In this document: positions 54,896-63,918 of the stretch, piece after piece | Numbering within the stretch: the first letter of the stretch is position 1 | Layout of the letters: the number at the start of each line of letters is the position of its first letter | Source of the DNA: Pontibacillus sp. HMF3514 | GTDB lineage: Bacteria > Bacillota > Bacilli > Bacillales > BH030062 | Length of the DNA stretch: 64,000 bases | Reading direction: 5' to 3' | Assembly (NCBI RefSeq): GCF_009858175.1 | Contig: NZ_CP047393.1 | Span: 682,001-746,000 of the forward strand | Notes under the pieces: model-generated | What the model saw: the letters and a program-made list of their open reading frames with translations, nothing else | Databases searched by the model: none | What the model was told of the DNA's origin: nothing | Program-made: the position numbers and the translations under genes

Positions 54896-56931
54896 TGAGT
54901 AAGCCGTCAACGGAAAAACGCCTCCTTCAGTATGCTTTATCTTTTAAGAAGACGATAATTATTGGGTTAATCTGCTTAACCATAGCCGTGGCGCTAGAGT
55001 TAACAGGTCCATTTATTGCGAAACGACTCATTGATGAACACATTTTGGGAATTGAAACGACTTGGTATCAGGTCCAGCAAAATGATGATGAGCACACAGT
55101 TGCTTATAACGATGGATTTTATAAGCGCAGCGATAGGATTGAGCCAGATGATACGACTTCTAGTAAGGCTACGATTTTGCAATCTGGTAAATCGTATTAC
55201 TTTATAGCAGAAGAGGTTCCGACCACTGGAAAGAAATCATTTGAAGGCGGGACTTTTACCATTGAATCTCCAGATGGGACGATCACAGCTCCTGCAGAGA
55301 AATTAGAGTTAAATGAGCTTTATGGTTTTTTTAAGCCGGAAACGAGCTCGATTATATGGTTACTGGTCTTGTATGTAGTCTTACTTTTGATTGCCGCAGT
55401 CTTTCAATATAACCAAACCTATCTTTTACAGATGTCTTCAAATAAGATTATTAAAAAGATGCGTACAGATGTCTTCGCGCATATTCAACGAGTGCCAGTT
55501 GATTATTTTATCAATCGACCGGCAGGGAAAATTGTAGCCCGTGTGACGAATGATACGGAAGCCATTCGTGAGTTGTATGAACGTGTGCTTGCGACATTTA
55601 TGACAAGTGCGATTTATATGACAGGGATTTATGTAGCGCTATTCTTGCTGAATCCGAAACTGGCAGCGATCTGTTTATTACTCATCCCGATCATGGCTGT
55701 CTGGATGAAGCTATATAAGATTTACGCAGGAAAATATAATGAAGTAATTCGTTCAACCATAAGTGATTTAAACGGGAATATTAATGAAGCCATTCAAGGC
55801 ATGCCGATTATTCAAGCTTTCCGCAGACAAAAACAAACAACGGAGGAGTTTGAAGAGATGAATGAGCGCCACTTTACCTACCAAAGCAAGTTGTTAAAGC
55901 TAAACTCATTAACTTCTTTTAACCTAGTTAATGTCGTACGGAACTTAGCATTTGTTGCTTTCATTTGGTACTTTGGCGGTGCATCTCTTGGTGTAGGTAC
56001 GATTGTTACAGTGGGTGTGCTTTATGCATTTGTTGACTATTTGAACCGATTGTTCCAGCCTGTCATTGACGTAGTAAACCAGCTCGCTCAGCTAGAGCAA
56101 GCTAGGGTTGCAGCAGGCCGAGTGTTTGAGCTCATGGATCATGAAGGGGAAGAAGTAAACAATACCTCGATCAATCGTTATAAAGGGAACATTCAGTTTG
56201 ATGATGTATCTTTTGCCTACGAGGAAGATGAATATGTTTTGAAAAACATTTCTTTTAAGGCAAATGAAGGGGAGACCGTAGCCTTTGTTGGCCATACCGG
56301 GTCTGGTAAAAGCTCGATCATGAACCTGTTGTTCCGGTTCTATGACCCACAAAAAGGGAAGATTACGATTGATGGTATGGATACGACATCCTTATCGCGT
56401 CAACAAGTGAGAAGTCATATGGGGATTGTACTGCAGGATCCATTTATTTTTACTGGGACGATCATCTCGAATGTGACGATGGGAGATCCGAATATTTCCC
56501 GTGAACGAGCGATCAAAGCGCTTAAAGAAGTAGGAGCGGATCGTTTTATTGAGAAGCTTCCTTATCAGTACGATGAACCTGTAAAAGAGAAAGGGAGTAC
56601 CTTTTCTGCAGGTGAGCGTCAGTTAATCTCCTTTGCAAGAGCACTTGCTTTCGATCCAGCGATTTTGATTTTGGATGAAGCAACTGCGAATATTGATACG
56701 GAAACAGAAGCGATCATCCAGAATGCTTTACAAGTGTTGAAAAAAGGAAGAACAACGCTTGTGATTGCGCACCGACTATCTACTATTCAGCAGGCAGATC
56801 AAATTTTTGTCTTGGATCACGGTCGCATTCTAGAACAAGGAAAACACGAAGAATTGCTTGCTGTGGAAGGGATCTATTACCAAATGTATCTCATGCAGCA
56901 GGGAGGACTGGAAGAAGTCGCGATTTCGTAG
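54895..56931 (+). CDS. bmrD: Heterodimeric multidrug ABC exporter subunit BmrD (catalytic NBD)
   Basis: 678 aa against ~673 for B. subtilis BmrD/YheH. A ~100-residue extracytoplasmic domain (~50-150) is inserted between TM1 and TM2, a BmrD hallmark. NBD: Walker A HTGSGKSSIMNLLFRFYDP, signature FSAGERQLISFARAL (degenerate LSGGQ), Walker B ILILDEATANID with catalytic Glu595. The complementary degeneracy with BmrC fits one consensus and one degenerate ATP site. Terminator follows. Confidence 0.92.
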   Translation: MSKPSTEKRLLQYALSFKKTIIIGLICLTIAVALELTGPFIAKRLIDEHILGIETTWYQVQQNDDEHTVAYNDGFYKRSDRIEPDDTTSSKATILQSGKSYYFIAEEVPTTGKKSFEGGTFTIESPDGTITAPAEKLELNELYGFFKPETSSIIWLLVLYVVLLLIAAVFQYNQTYLLQMSSNKIIKKMRTDVFAHIQRVPVDYFINRPAGKIVARVTNDTEAIRELYERVLATFMTSAIYMTGIYVALFLLNPKLAAICLLLIPIMAVWMKLYKIYAGKYNEVIRSTISDLNGNINEAIQGMPIIQAFRRQKQTTEEFEEMNERHFTYQSKLLKLNSLTSFNLVNVVRNLAFVAFIWYFGGASLGVGTIVTVGVLYAFVDYLNRLFQPVIDVVNQLAQLEQARVAAGRVFELMDHEGEEVNNTSINRYKGNIQFDDVSFAYEEDEYVLKNISFKANEGETVAFVGHTGSGKSSIMNLLFRFYDPQKGKITIDGMDTTSLSRQQVRSHMGIVLQDPFIFTGTIISNVTMGDPNISRERAIKALKEVGADRFIEKLPYQYDEPVKEKGSTFSAGERQLISFARALAFDPAILILDEATANIDTETEAIIQNALQVLKKGRTTLVIAHRLSTIQQADQIFVLDHGRILEQGKHEELLAVEGIYYQMYLMQQGGLEEVAIS

Positions 56932-56934
56932 CAT

Positions 56935-56974
56935 AATAGGAAGTGAGTGCTCTATGCATTCGCTTCCTATTTAT
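56935..56974 (+). terminator. Terminator of bmrCD
   Basis: AATAGGAAGTGAGTG pairs with CATTCGCTTCCTATT (two wobble pairs), then T-rich. Explains why the in-frame start at 56943 of the next gene is not used. Confidence 0.8.
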
Positions 56975-56996
56975 TTTGCTTATAAGGAGACTTTAT

Positions 56997-57860
56997 ATGT
57001 CTAGGGAACATGAGCATGAACAACCTGATATTATAGATGATGATTTATATGAAGAGATTGATGAAGAAGAACTGATAGAACTAGTAGAGGATGAGAAACA
57101 AAAAGCATTGGAACGTGAGAAGAAAGAAAAGGAAGAAGATCGAAAAGGTCCTCCTGCTTTTCCAAAGTGGGCATTTTATTTAATTGCTTTTATGATGGCT
57201 TTAAACGTCATGGCTTTCCTACCTAAAACGTTCTCCATTCCAGCAATTGATTTTTTAATAAAATCTGCTGAGCTGTCTACTAAACAGGAGATCGATACGT
57301 ACCAGGAATCGGTCGTGGTCATTGAGTCTGGGAATTCAAAAGGTACAGGTTTTTCTATATCGTCTGATGGATATATAGTGACCAATCATCATGTTGTCGA
57401 TAATGAACAGCCTATTACGGTTGCTTTTCCTGAACAAGGATTGTTTAAAGGAGAAATTGTAGCTGGTTTTGAAGAGGTCGACTTAGCTTTATTGAAAGTA
57501 GAGAATAAGGAGAATGTTTCACTTCCCCATCTTCCTTTGGCAGAAAAGACACAGTTTGAAAAAAGGGAGCATGTTTATTTTATTGGAAACCCACTCCGAT
57601 TTAATGGCATTGCCAATGAGGGAGAAGTGATTGACTATACAAGATTAAGTGATTGGGACCAAGATGTTCTTATGTTGGATGCACCGATCTATCACGGTAA
57701 TAGCGGGAGTCCTGTAATCAATGAAGAAGGTGAAGTAATAGCAGTGGTTTTTGCTACTATCCGTAAAGAACAGTACGGCAAAGTCGGTTTAGCTGTCCCC
57801 ATTACGTATTATCATGAAAAAGTTAGAGAACTTCCTGAAGCTTCAACCTATCCTCACTAA
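56997..57860 (+). CDS. Membrane-anchored trypsin-like serine protease (YyxA/HtrA-like, no PDZ)
   Basis: 287 aa from ATG 56997 behind AAGGAGA. An acidic/charged cytoplasmic N-terminus (~1-55) precedes one transmembrane helix (~60-80), then the trypsin domain with His in IVTNHHVVD, Asp in EEVDLALLKV and Ser in HGNSGSPVINEEG. It lacks the C-terminal PDZ of canonical HtrA. Probably acts in envelope protein quality control (inference). Confidence 0.88.
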   Translation: MSREHEHEQPDIIDDDLYEEIDEEELIELVEDEKQKALEREKKEKEEDRKGPPAFPKWAFYLIAFMMALNVMAFLPKTFSIPAIDFLIKSAELSTKQEIDTYQESVVVIESGNSKGTGFSISSDGYIVTNHHVVDNEQPITVAFPEQGLFKGEIVAGFEEVDLALLKVENKENVSLPHLPLAEKTQFEKREHVYFIGNPLRFNGIANEGEVIDYTRLSDWDQDVLMLDAPIYHGNSGSPVINEEGEVIAVVFATIRKEQYGKVGLAVPITYYHEKVRELPEASTYPH

Positions 57861-57932
57861 TTTTAGGGTAGTTTGCTAATCTCCATAAAGTGGAATAAGA
57901 CATATAGACATTTCACAAAAGGAGATGGTCTG

Positions 57933-58721
57933 ATGTTATTTCCAACAAGTAAATTAGAAGGATTAAGAATTGATGCAACCGACGGTGAATTAGGTAAGAT
58001 TAAAGATATTTATTTTGACGATAAAAAATGGACGATTCGGTATGTTGTAGCAGATACAAGAAAGTGGTTGCCAGGTAAAAAGGTTTTATTATCACCTGCA
58101 TCGTTAAAGGATATTCCATTCGATTCTGACAAAATTGAAGTGAATTTGGATAAGGAGACGATACGTAACGCACCTCCAATAGAGGATCATGAGCCTGTTT
58201 CTGTGCGTAATGAAATGGAGTTGAGTCGTTATTATGGTTGGTCCCCTTATTGGGAAGGCGAATATCTGTGGGGAACCATGGGATATCCGCAGATCATGGA
58301 ACCTGGTGCAACCCCTACGATGGTGGCAGATGACAAAATGAAACAGGAAAAGAGAGAAGAAGATAACCCAGATCACCCAGATCATAATCTTCGGAGTGTC
58401 CGAGAGGTGGCAGGCGAAAAATCCGGTTATCGTGTGTTTGCTCAAAACCAAGAAATTGGCCATTTAGAAGACTTCAGCATTCAACAAGAAACGTATAAAC
58501 TACAGTATATGGTGATTAATACAGGAAGTTGGTTGAATGAAAAGCTTCGAATGCTATCAACGGACTGGATTGAGTCAATCGATTGGGAAAACCATATCGT
58601 GAAAGTAGACATCGATCCAGGCCAATTAAAACAAGCACCAGACTATGATTATGAACATGAAGTTACTAGAGATGTAGAAGAACGTATGCATCAGCTATAT
58701 GCAAAACCATTTCAAATTTAA
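57933..58721 (+). CDS. Double PRC-barrel domain protein
   Basis: 262 aa from ATG 57933 (AAAAGGAG at 57917-57924). First PRC-barrel (~1-80) with LEGLRIDATDGELGKIKDIY and IRYVVADTRKWLPGKKVLLS; second (~160-240) with IGHLEDFSIQQETYKLQYMV. PRC-barrels occur in RimM and photosynthetic reaction centres; the role of these stand-alone Bacillaceae proteins is unknown. No membrane segment. Confidence 0.88.
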   Translation: MLFPTSKLEGLRIDATDGELGKIKDIYFDDKKWTIRYVVADTRKWLPGKKVLLSPASLKDIPFDSDKIEVNLDKETIRNAPPIEDHEPVSVRNEMELSRYYGWSPYWEGEYLWGTMGYPQIMEPGATPTMVADDKMKQEKREEDNPDHPDHNLRSVREVAGEKSGYRVFAQNQEIGHLEDFSIQQETYKLQYMVINTGSWLNEKLRMLSTDWIESIDWENHIVKVDIDPGQLKQAPDYDYEHEVTRDVEERMHQLYAKPFQI

Positions 58722-58734
58722 TAGAGACAGCCAT

Positions 58735-58770
58735 GAGCTCGCATCACGACTTAGTGGTGCGAGCTTTTTT
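58735..58770 (+). terminator. Terminator of the PRC-barrel gene
   Basis: GAGCTCGCA-T-CAC with TGGTGCGAGC, then T6. Confidence 0.8.
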
Positions 58771-58815
58771 GATGATCAGGAAATTATAAAATTTGTGACT
58801 TGTGTATAACTTTTC

Positions 58816-58888
58816 ACTAAAGCGGGGCCCAGTCTTGTCCCTTCGTTGCTAAACGGGCGCTTGCGCTTTTGTTCTTCATCTATGAAGT
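58816..58888. repeat. GC-rich non-coding segment, possible dispersed repeat
   Basis: A GC-rich island containing CGGGCGCTTGCGC in an AT-rich gap. I recall similar GCGCAAGCGCC segments in other Bacillaceae genomes (memory, not checked). No second copy was noticed in this window. The rest of the 58771-59132 gap shows nothing. Confidence 0.35.
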
Positions 58889-59132
58889 AACAATTCTGTG
58901 ACATATAAATGTAAAGTTCTTTCCATAACCCCCATATCACAACGTTCATTTATATTTTTAGCACATTATGTAAAAATAAGGGAAGGGAAAAGGCTAGATT
59001 CATAAAGAAATATAGTGTATCATACCGTTATTGAATAAGGTCTCAACCCCCGTCAAATTAGGAAAAACATGTCTGGATTATGACAAGCAGTGAAATGATT
59101 TTGTAACAAAACTGCAAAAAAATCTACAAAAA

Positions 59133-59163
59133 CCACCCAAAAAATGATCAATCATAGCGAAAT
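59133..59163 (+). promoter_or_regulatory. SigI-like autoregulatory promoter
   Basis: CCACCC (59133-59138) and CGAAAT (59158-59163) with a 19-bp gap, just before sigI. C-rich -35 and CGAA-type -10 elements are reported for SigI promoters; match judged from memory. Confidence 0.4.
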
Positions 59164-59188
59164 CTATAATAGCTGGAGGTGAAAAGGG

Positions 59189-59929
59189 TTGATCAGACGT
59201 CTGCTAAAAAAAGAACAAGAGGGTTCCCTCGAAGAGCAGGTTAACCTCGTCCAAAATGGTGACGAAGAACTCCAGAACCAGCTCTTAAAACAATATCAAC
59301 CTTTTATCGCCAAAAGTGTCTCAGAAGTTTGCAAACGATATATAGACCCTTCAAAGGATGATGAGTTTAGCATAGGATTAGTTGCTTTTAATGACGCAAT
59401 GAAATCTTATTCCAGTGATAAAGGAAGCTCTTTTCTATCCTTTGCCAAACTTGTGGTAAAGCGAAAAGTTATTGATTATATCCGAAATGATCAAAACAAT
59501 CCAGTTGTGGCTTCTCTCGATCAAGAGTATGAAGAGGAAGACCAGATGGAAAACCCACAAGAAGTGAGAGCAGCGAAGGAGCAATATCAGCAAGAGACCG
59601 AAAGTTGGCATAGGCGAATCGAAATTCAAGATTTCTCAGAGAAACTGAAGCTGTATAAGCTCTCATTTCAGGAATTAACAGAAGTATCACCCAAACATCG
59701 AGACGCTAGAGAATCGGCAATAAAAGTAGCCCGTACAATAAATGAAGATGATGAACTAAGAGCGTTCGTAATGGAAAAACGCAAACTTCCTATGAAGCTT
59801 CTGACGGATAAAGTCGAAGTGAGTAAAAAAACACTTGAGCGAAATCGAAAGTTTATTTTGGCCATTTTCATTATATTAAATGAGGATTACGTGTTTTTAA
59901 AAGATTATATAAAGGGGGTGGGCCTGTGA
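59189..59929 (+). CDS. sigI: RNA polymerase sigma factor SigI
   Basis: 246 aa, TTG start at 59189 behind GGAGGTG. Region 2-like block EFSIGLVAFNDAMKSYSSDK and KRKVIDYIRNDQNNP; C-terminal SigI-C half with a predicted helix-turn-helix at MKLLTDKVEVSKKTLERNRK. In B. subtilis SigI is heat-inducible and controls cell-wall genes (lytE, mreBH). GTGA overlap (4 bases) with rsgI, its anti-sigma factor. Confidence 0.92.
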   Translation: MIRRLLKKEQEGSLEEQVNLVQNGDEELQNQLLKQYQPFIAKSVSEVCKRYIDPSKDDEFSIGLVAFNDAMKSYSSDKGSSFLSFAKLVVKRKVIDYIRNDQNNPVVASLDQEYEEEDQMENPQEVRAAKEQYQQETESWHRRIEIQDFSEKLKLYKLSFQELTEVSPKHRDARESAIKVARTINEDDELRAFVMEKRKLPMKLLTDKVEVSKKTLERNRKFILAIFIILNEDYVFLKDYIKGVGL

Positions 59930-61323
59930 GACAAGGAATTGTCATGGAAAAACACCGGAGATATTCTATCGTCATGACTCATGATGGATCTTTTCAAAAA
60001 GCTAAACCAATCCCGTATTCCATGCCAGGAGATGAAGTAGAATTCGAACCCTTTGAGGAAAAGCAGTGGTCATTTGCTGTTTTTCCCAAGAAATTAAAAC
60101 CAAATTATCGCTTGGTTGCCATGGTTGCGGCTTTTCTAATCGCGATCCTTCCACTCTATTCATGGTTTGACTCCAACCGAGCTTATGCTTATGTCAATAT
60201 TGATATGAATCCAAGCATTGAAATGAAGGTCAATAACAAGATGAAAGTTATTGAGATGATTCCTTTAAATGATGACGCAAGCTTACTCGTAGAGAAGATA
60301 ACTGATTGGAAAAACAAATCTGTAGAAAAAGTGACCGTAACCGTTATTGAAAAAGGTGAAGAAATAGGTCTGATTAATAACAGTAAAAGCGTCATGGTTG
60401 GAGTTAGCTATAAGAAGCGTATGGACCAAGATAAACAAATCACCAAATTGATTGACCAGTACTTACAATCCAATTCCCTCAACTTAACTGTAGCTACCTT
60501 TGAAGTCCCTGACGAGATACGGAAGCAAGCCCAAAAAGAGAAGAAATCGATGAATGAGCTGTTTGCTAAACAATATGGCAATAATGTTATGAAAACTTCA
60601 CAGAATGAGCAAAAGGGCAATGACATCGATGCTGAAGAAGAAAAGGCTATAAAAACCTTTTACAACCAAGGAAATAACGATGATAAGAAAGCCCCTGGTT
60701 CAAACAACAATAAAGATAATGAATCGAATAATGGTCAAACACCTCCAGGACAAGTGAATAAAGAGAAGCAAAAAGATAAGAAAAAAGAGGAAGACCAAAA
60801 AGACAAAGGCAAATCCAAATCATCTGAAAATCCTGTTGGGAAAGAAAAAGGCTGGGCCAAAAATAAAGAAAAGCAAAAGGAAGATCAAGATGACGAGAAC
60901 CATCAGGAAAATGATCTTCCTTCTGGTCTGAATAAACAGAAAGAAGAACTAGAAAACCTTCTACAGTCTCTGCCTCCTGGAATCCAAAAGAAATTGGAGC
61001 AAGAAGGTTATGAAGACATAGAGGAAATTCTAGATTCTTTACCACCTGGCATTTTAAAAAAGATAGATCAATCCAATCTAGAGGATCTGCGAGAAAGTCT
61101 TCGTCGTATTGATTCTGATTCATTCTCAGACTTCAATCTAGACCAAGAAAATGAAGATGACGAAGGTGAGCGGGGAAAAGGTAAACGTCATCACGATAAA
61201 GATTCTAAAGAAGAACCTCCAGGGCAAGCAAAAAAAAAGCATGATTCTAAACGCGGAGGGAAAGATCACGGTAAAGACAAAGAAGAAAACGGTCACAAAG
61301 ATCATAAACAAAACCGTGATTAG
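59926..61323 (+). CDS. rsgI: Membrane anti-sigma-I factor RsgI
   Basis: 465 aa. N-terminal RsgI domain begins MRQGIVMEKHRRYSIVMTHD (~1-50), one transmembrane helix at ~62-80, then the conserved extracellular part AYAYVNIDMNPSIEMKVNNK (~85-110). From ~220 on it is a long Lys/Glu/Asp/Gln/Pro low-complexity tail with PPGQ motifs and a semi-repeat LPPGIQKKLEQEGYEDIEEI / LPPGILKKIDQSNLEDL. GTG 59926 follows AAAGGGGGTGG. The acidic tail is longer than in B. subtilis; extracellular sensing function is inferred. Confidence 0.92.
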   Translation: MRQGIVMEKHRRYSIVMTHDGSFQKAKPIPYSMPGDEVEFEPFEEKQWSFAVFPKKLKPNYRLVAMVAAFLIAILPLYSWFDSNRAYAYVNIDMNPSIEMKVNNKMKVIEMIPLNDDASLLVEKITDWKNKSVEKVTVTVIEKGEEIGLINNSKSVMVGVSYKKRMDQDKQITKLIDQYLQSNSLNLTVATFEVPDEIRKQAQKEKKSMNELFAKQYGNNVMKTSQNEQKGNDIDAEEEKAIKTFYNQGNNDDKKAPGSNNNKDNESNNGQTPPGQVNKEKQKDKKKEEDQKDKGKSKSSENPVGKEKGWAKNKEKQKEDQDDENHQENDLPSGLNKQKEELENLLQSLPPGIQKKLEQEGYEDIEEILDSLPPGILKKIDQSNLEDLRESLRRIDSDSFSDFNLDQENEDDEGERGKGKRHHDKDSKEEPPGQAKKKHDSKRGGKDHGKDKEENGHKDHKQNRD

Positions 61324-61370
61324 ATCGTGATGACGAAAATGACAACCATTAAGTCTATGAGATACGGAGG

Positions 61371-61410
61371 AAAAGCCCATTGCAGTTGGAGAGCTGCAAT
61401 GGGCTTTTTG
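61371..61410 (+). terminator. Terminator of sigI-rsgI
   Basis: AAAGCCCATTGCAG with CTGCAATGGGCTTT, near-perfect 14-bp stem and T5. Confidence 0.9.
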
Positions 61411-61509
61411 TGTATGCGCATATTTTTTGTTTCTGATACTCTTCCATAGACGAAGAGACCATGAAGGCATTATTATAGAAGAATAGAAGTTCGGAAAAGG
61501 GGAATCATC

Positions 61510-62427
61510 ATGAATTTCGTGGCGCTTGACTTTGAAACAGCGAACTCTTCCAGAGGGAGCGTCTGCTCTATTGGTCTGGTTGAATATGAAAATGGAAAAC
61601 TGAAAAATGAATATTATCGTCTAGTGAAACCGAAGAGGAACTACTTTTCATCATTTAATATAAGCATACATGGTATAACGAAGCAGGATGTAGAAGATGC
61701 ATACGAATTTGATGAACTATGGGAGAAAGAGATTCATGGTCTGCTAGAAGGGAAATTAGTTGTGGCGCACAATGCTCAGTTTGATATGAGTGTATTGCGT
61801 GCTGTTTTAGATCAGTACAACCTTCCGTACCCAATGTTAGCGTATAATTGTACGGTTAATATCTCAAAGAAGATTTGGCACCTGCCTCAATACAAACTCA
61901 ATCATGTATCAGATTATTTAGGGATATCGTTGAATCACCACCAAGCGCTGGATGATGCCAGAGCTTCAGCTCAAATTCTGCTTAAAGCAGGTGAGCAACT
62001 TGAGGCAATAGATGAAAAAGATCTGATCGATAAAACAGGAACAACGAATGGGATGATGTATGGCACTGGCTATGAACCAGCACGTATTAATAAAAAGAAA
62101 CCAGCCAAAAAGCCAGAAGCAAAAACCTTCGTTTCAGCAACAACTGAATTTAATACTTCGCATCCATTTTATCGTTCCTCATTTGTATTTACAGGTAAAA
62201 TGGATGAAATGCAACGAGATGATGCTATACAGCAAATCGTAGATCTAGGGGGAGAGTGGCATTCTTCTGTAGAGCGATCTACAGACTTTGTTGTAGTAGG
62301 GAATAAATCATATGAGAAGTATCGTAATGGAGAAAAAAGTAGTAAGTTGGAACGTGTGGAGACGCTATTAAGTCAAGGGTTTCCGATTGAGATTATATCT
62401 GAAGCGGAATTTTTAAAGCGGTTATAA
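61510..62427 (+). CDS. DEDDh exonuclease with C-terminal BRCT domain
   Basis: 305 aa. Exonuclease domain (~1-165): ExoI LDFETANS (Asp7, Glu9), ExoII VVAHNAQFDMSVL, ExoIII NHHQALDDARASAQIL (His, Asp): the DnaQ/epsilon-type 3'-5' exonuclease quartet. BRCT domain (~215-300) with SFVFTGKMDEMQRDDAIQQI and GNKSYEKYRNGEKSSKLERV, like the C-terminus of NAD-dependent ligase. Such fusions are common Firmicute proteins of unknown precise role in DNA maintenance. AAAAGGGG ahead of ATG 61510. Confidence 0.93.
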   Translation: MNFVALDFETANSSRGSVCSIGLVEYENGKLKNEYYRLVKPKRNYFSSFNISIHGITKQDVEDAYEFDELWEKEIHGLLEGKLVVAHNAQFDMSVLRAVLDQYNLPYPMLAYNCTVNISKKIWHLPQYKLNHVSDYLGISLNHHQALDDARASAQILLKAGEQLEAIDEKDLIDKTGTTNGMMYGTGYEPARINKKKPAKKPEAKTFVSATTEFNTSHPFYRSSFVFTGKMDEMQRDDAIQQIVDLGGEWHSSVERSTDFVVVGNKSYEKYRNGEKSSKLERVETLLSQGFPIEIISEAEFLKRL

Positions 62428-62432
62428 TAAGT

Positions 62433-62463
62433 AAAGCTCACCTATACCGGTGAGCTTTTTTTA
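62433..62463 (+). terminator. Terminator of the exonuclease gene
   Basis: AAAGCTCACC-TATAC-CGGTGAGCTTT, with T-run; faces the next, convergent gene. Confidence 0.85.
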
Positions 62464-62479
62464 TAAAGAGCATGATCAC

Positions 62480-63037
62480 TCATAGATTCTTTGCTTTACG
62501 TTCCAAATGACGATCATCCTTCAAAAACTCAGGGTGGATCCCCTTTGCCTGTCCTCCAAAGTTCCCAAGGTTGATCCCTGCACCATAATAGTATGATTGC
62601 CAAACGATTTTTGTGCAATATTGTTCATGGTGCTCCTCATCAAGTGGTGTGAAAATACGATATTGGGCTGTTGGATGTTTCTTTACTAGAGCCTCTAAAT
62701 AATGGGCAGCATCTACCCCAGCAAATTTATCTATTGGTGAATACACTGATATCAATCGGAATTTTTGAAAGTACTCCTTTAAGGGATCTGTTACAAGTCC
62801 GCTTGGAATGGAATGAACAACTTCTTGGTTGTGGTTCACCATTCCTACATGCCCCACAAATTTAGATTCGCTTTTCCCTATGGGAGTAAACAAAAGATCT
62901 CCTGGCTGAGCCTCAAGATCTGTTCCTGGATATACGGTTATGGATCCAGATGGTAATGGAGGTCGTTTCTTATTGGGACGTGCTAGAAATGTAGTGATTG
63001 TTGTAACTAACCCAAGTAATAGGAGTTCTTTTCTCAT
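62480..63037 (-). CDS. YiiX/YebB-like permuted NlpC/P60 (papain-like) hydrolase
   Basis: 185 aa with an N-terminal hydrophobic anchor or signal (1-20). Core: QPGDLLFTPIG then KFVGHVGMVNHNQEVVHSIP carrying the His, and a later QYCTKIVWQSYYYGAG carrying the Cys, the circularly permuted order of NlpC/P60. Probably amidase/peptidase activity at the envelope; substrate unknown. AAAGGAGAATG precedes ATG 63037. Confidence 0.82.
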   Translation of the reverse strand: MRKELLLLGLVTTITTFLARPNKKRPPLPSGSITVYPGTDLEAQPGDLLFTPIGKSESKFVGHVGMVNHNQEVVHSIPSGLVTDPLKEYFQKFRLISVYSPIDKFAGVDAAHYLEALVKKHPTAQYRIFTPLDEEHHEQYCTKIVWQSYYYGAGINLGNFGGQAKGIHPEFLKDDRHLERKAKNL

Positions 63038-63159
63038 CGTTCATTCTCCTTTAATGAAACCTTGAATACATATCATCGTAAGTTAGTTAGAGAAAAAACG
63101 CAAAAACAAGGTAGTAGGAAAATAGGCCCTTTTTTATTGATGATGATCTTTTATCCATA

Positions 63160-63188
63160 AAAAAAGCTGATGATTCATACATCAGCTA
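63160..63188 (-). terminator. Terminator of lepB overlapping its stop codon
   Basis: AGCTGATG/CATCAGCT stem, T7 on the minus-strand side; the TAG stop lies at the stem edge. Confidence 0.8.
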
Positions 63189-63803
63189 AAAGAAACTAAT
63201 TTTATTAAATGGATAGTATCGAAGAAAGACTTTTCCTACAATGTGATCAATAGGTACAGGGCCAATTGCGCGACTGTCATGACTGATATTACGGTTATCT
63301 CCCATTACATATACATGGCCTTCTGGTACGGTTACTTTTTCGAATGGAACGGCCATTTTTTCTTTGATGTAATCTTCTTCAAGCTTTTCACCGTTTCGAT
63401 ACACCGATCCGTCCTTGTAGGAAAGTGTATCGCCTGGTTCACCTATCACTCTTTTAATCAAGAAATTATGATGTTTGTCGCTACCTACAATAGTGTTTAC
63501 GATAGCACTTTCGATAAAATCATCTTTAACTGTTCTTTCTCGGTTGATCCGTCTGTCAACAATAACGATATCAGCAAAACTAGGGTTATTCCCAAATATG
63601 TATGCACTTTTGAAAGCTAAAACATGATCGCCTTTCTCATCATTCTGTTGAAGATGAACTCCATCAAATGTTGGATCCATCGAACTTCCGCTTACTTTAT
63701 AAGGCTGAAAAATAAATGTAGTAAGAAAAATGGCGATGAAGAAAGTGACGATAAACGCTTTTCCCCAAGATAGTACTTCATTTAATACTTTAGATTGTGT
63801 CAT
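63186..63803 (-). CDS. lepB: Signal peptidase I
   Basis: 205 aa from ATG 63803 (AAGGAAG upstream; the 63836 codon in frame has no such site). One N-terminal transmembrane helix (~15-32), catalytic Ser41 in VSGSSMDPTF and catalytic Lys117 in FLIKRVIGEPGD, with box E region VMGDNRNISHDSRAIG. Type I signal peptidase of the Gram-positive SipS class; cleaves Sec signal peptides on the outer face of the membrane. Single gene. Confidence 0.95.
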   Translation of the reverse strand: MTQSKVLNEVLSWGKAFIVTFFIAIFLTTFIFQPYKVSGSSMDPTFDGVHLQQNDEKGDHVLAFKSAYIFGNNPSFADIVIVDRRINRERTVKDDFIESAIVNTIVGSDKHHNFLIKRVIGEPGDTLSYKDGSVYRNGEKLEEDYIKEKMAVPFEKVTVPEGHVYVMGDNRNISHDSRAIGPVPIDHIVGKVFLRYYPFNKISFF

Positions 63804-63918
63804 GTTGCACTTCCTTTCTTTGGTATATTCTATCATTTAAGACAAGGTGAAAACATTATAAAGTTGGGATTTAGTTCATTTAGGGTACAATAAGAACAAA
63901 GAGAAAGGAGCGATGGAT

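Noticed and set aside
60647-61123. 158-aa ORF opposite rsgI
   Set aside because: Antisense of the Lys/Glu-rich low-complexity tail, which is stop-poor on the other strand; no start signals.
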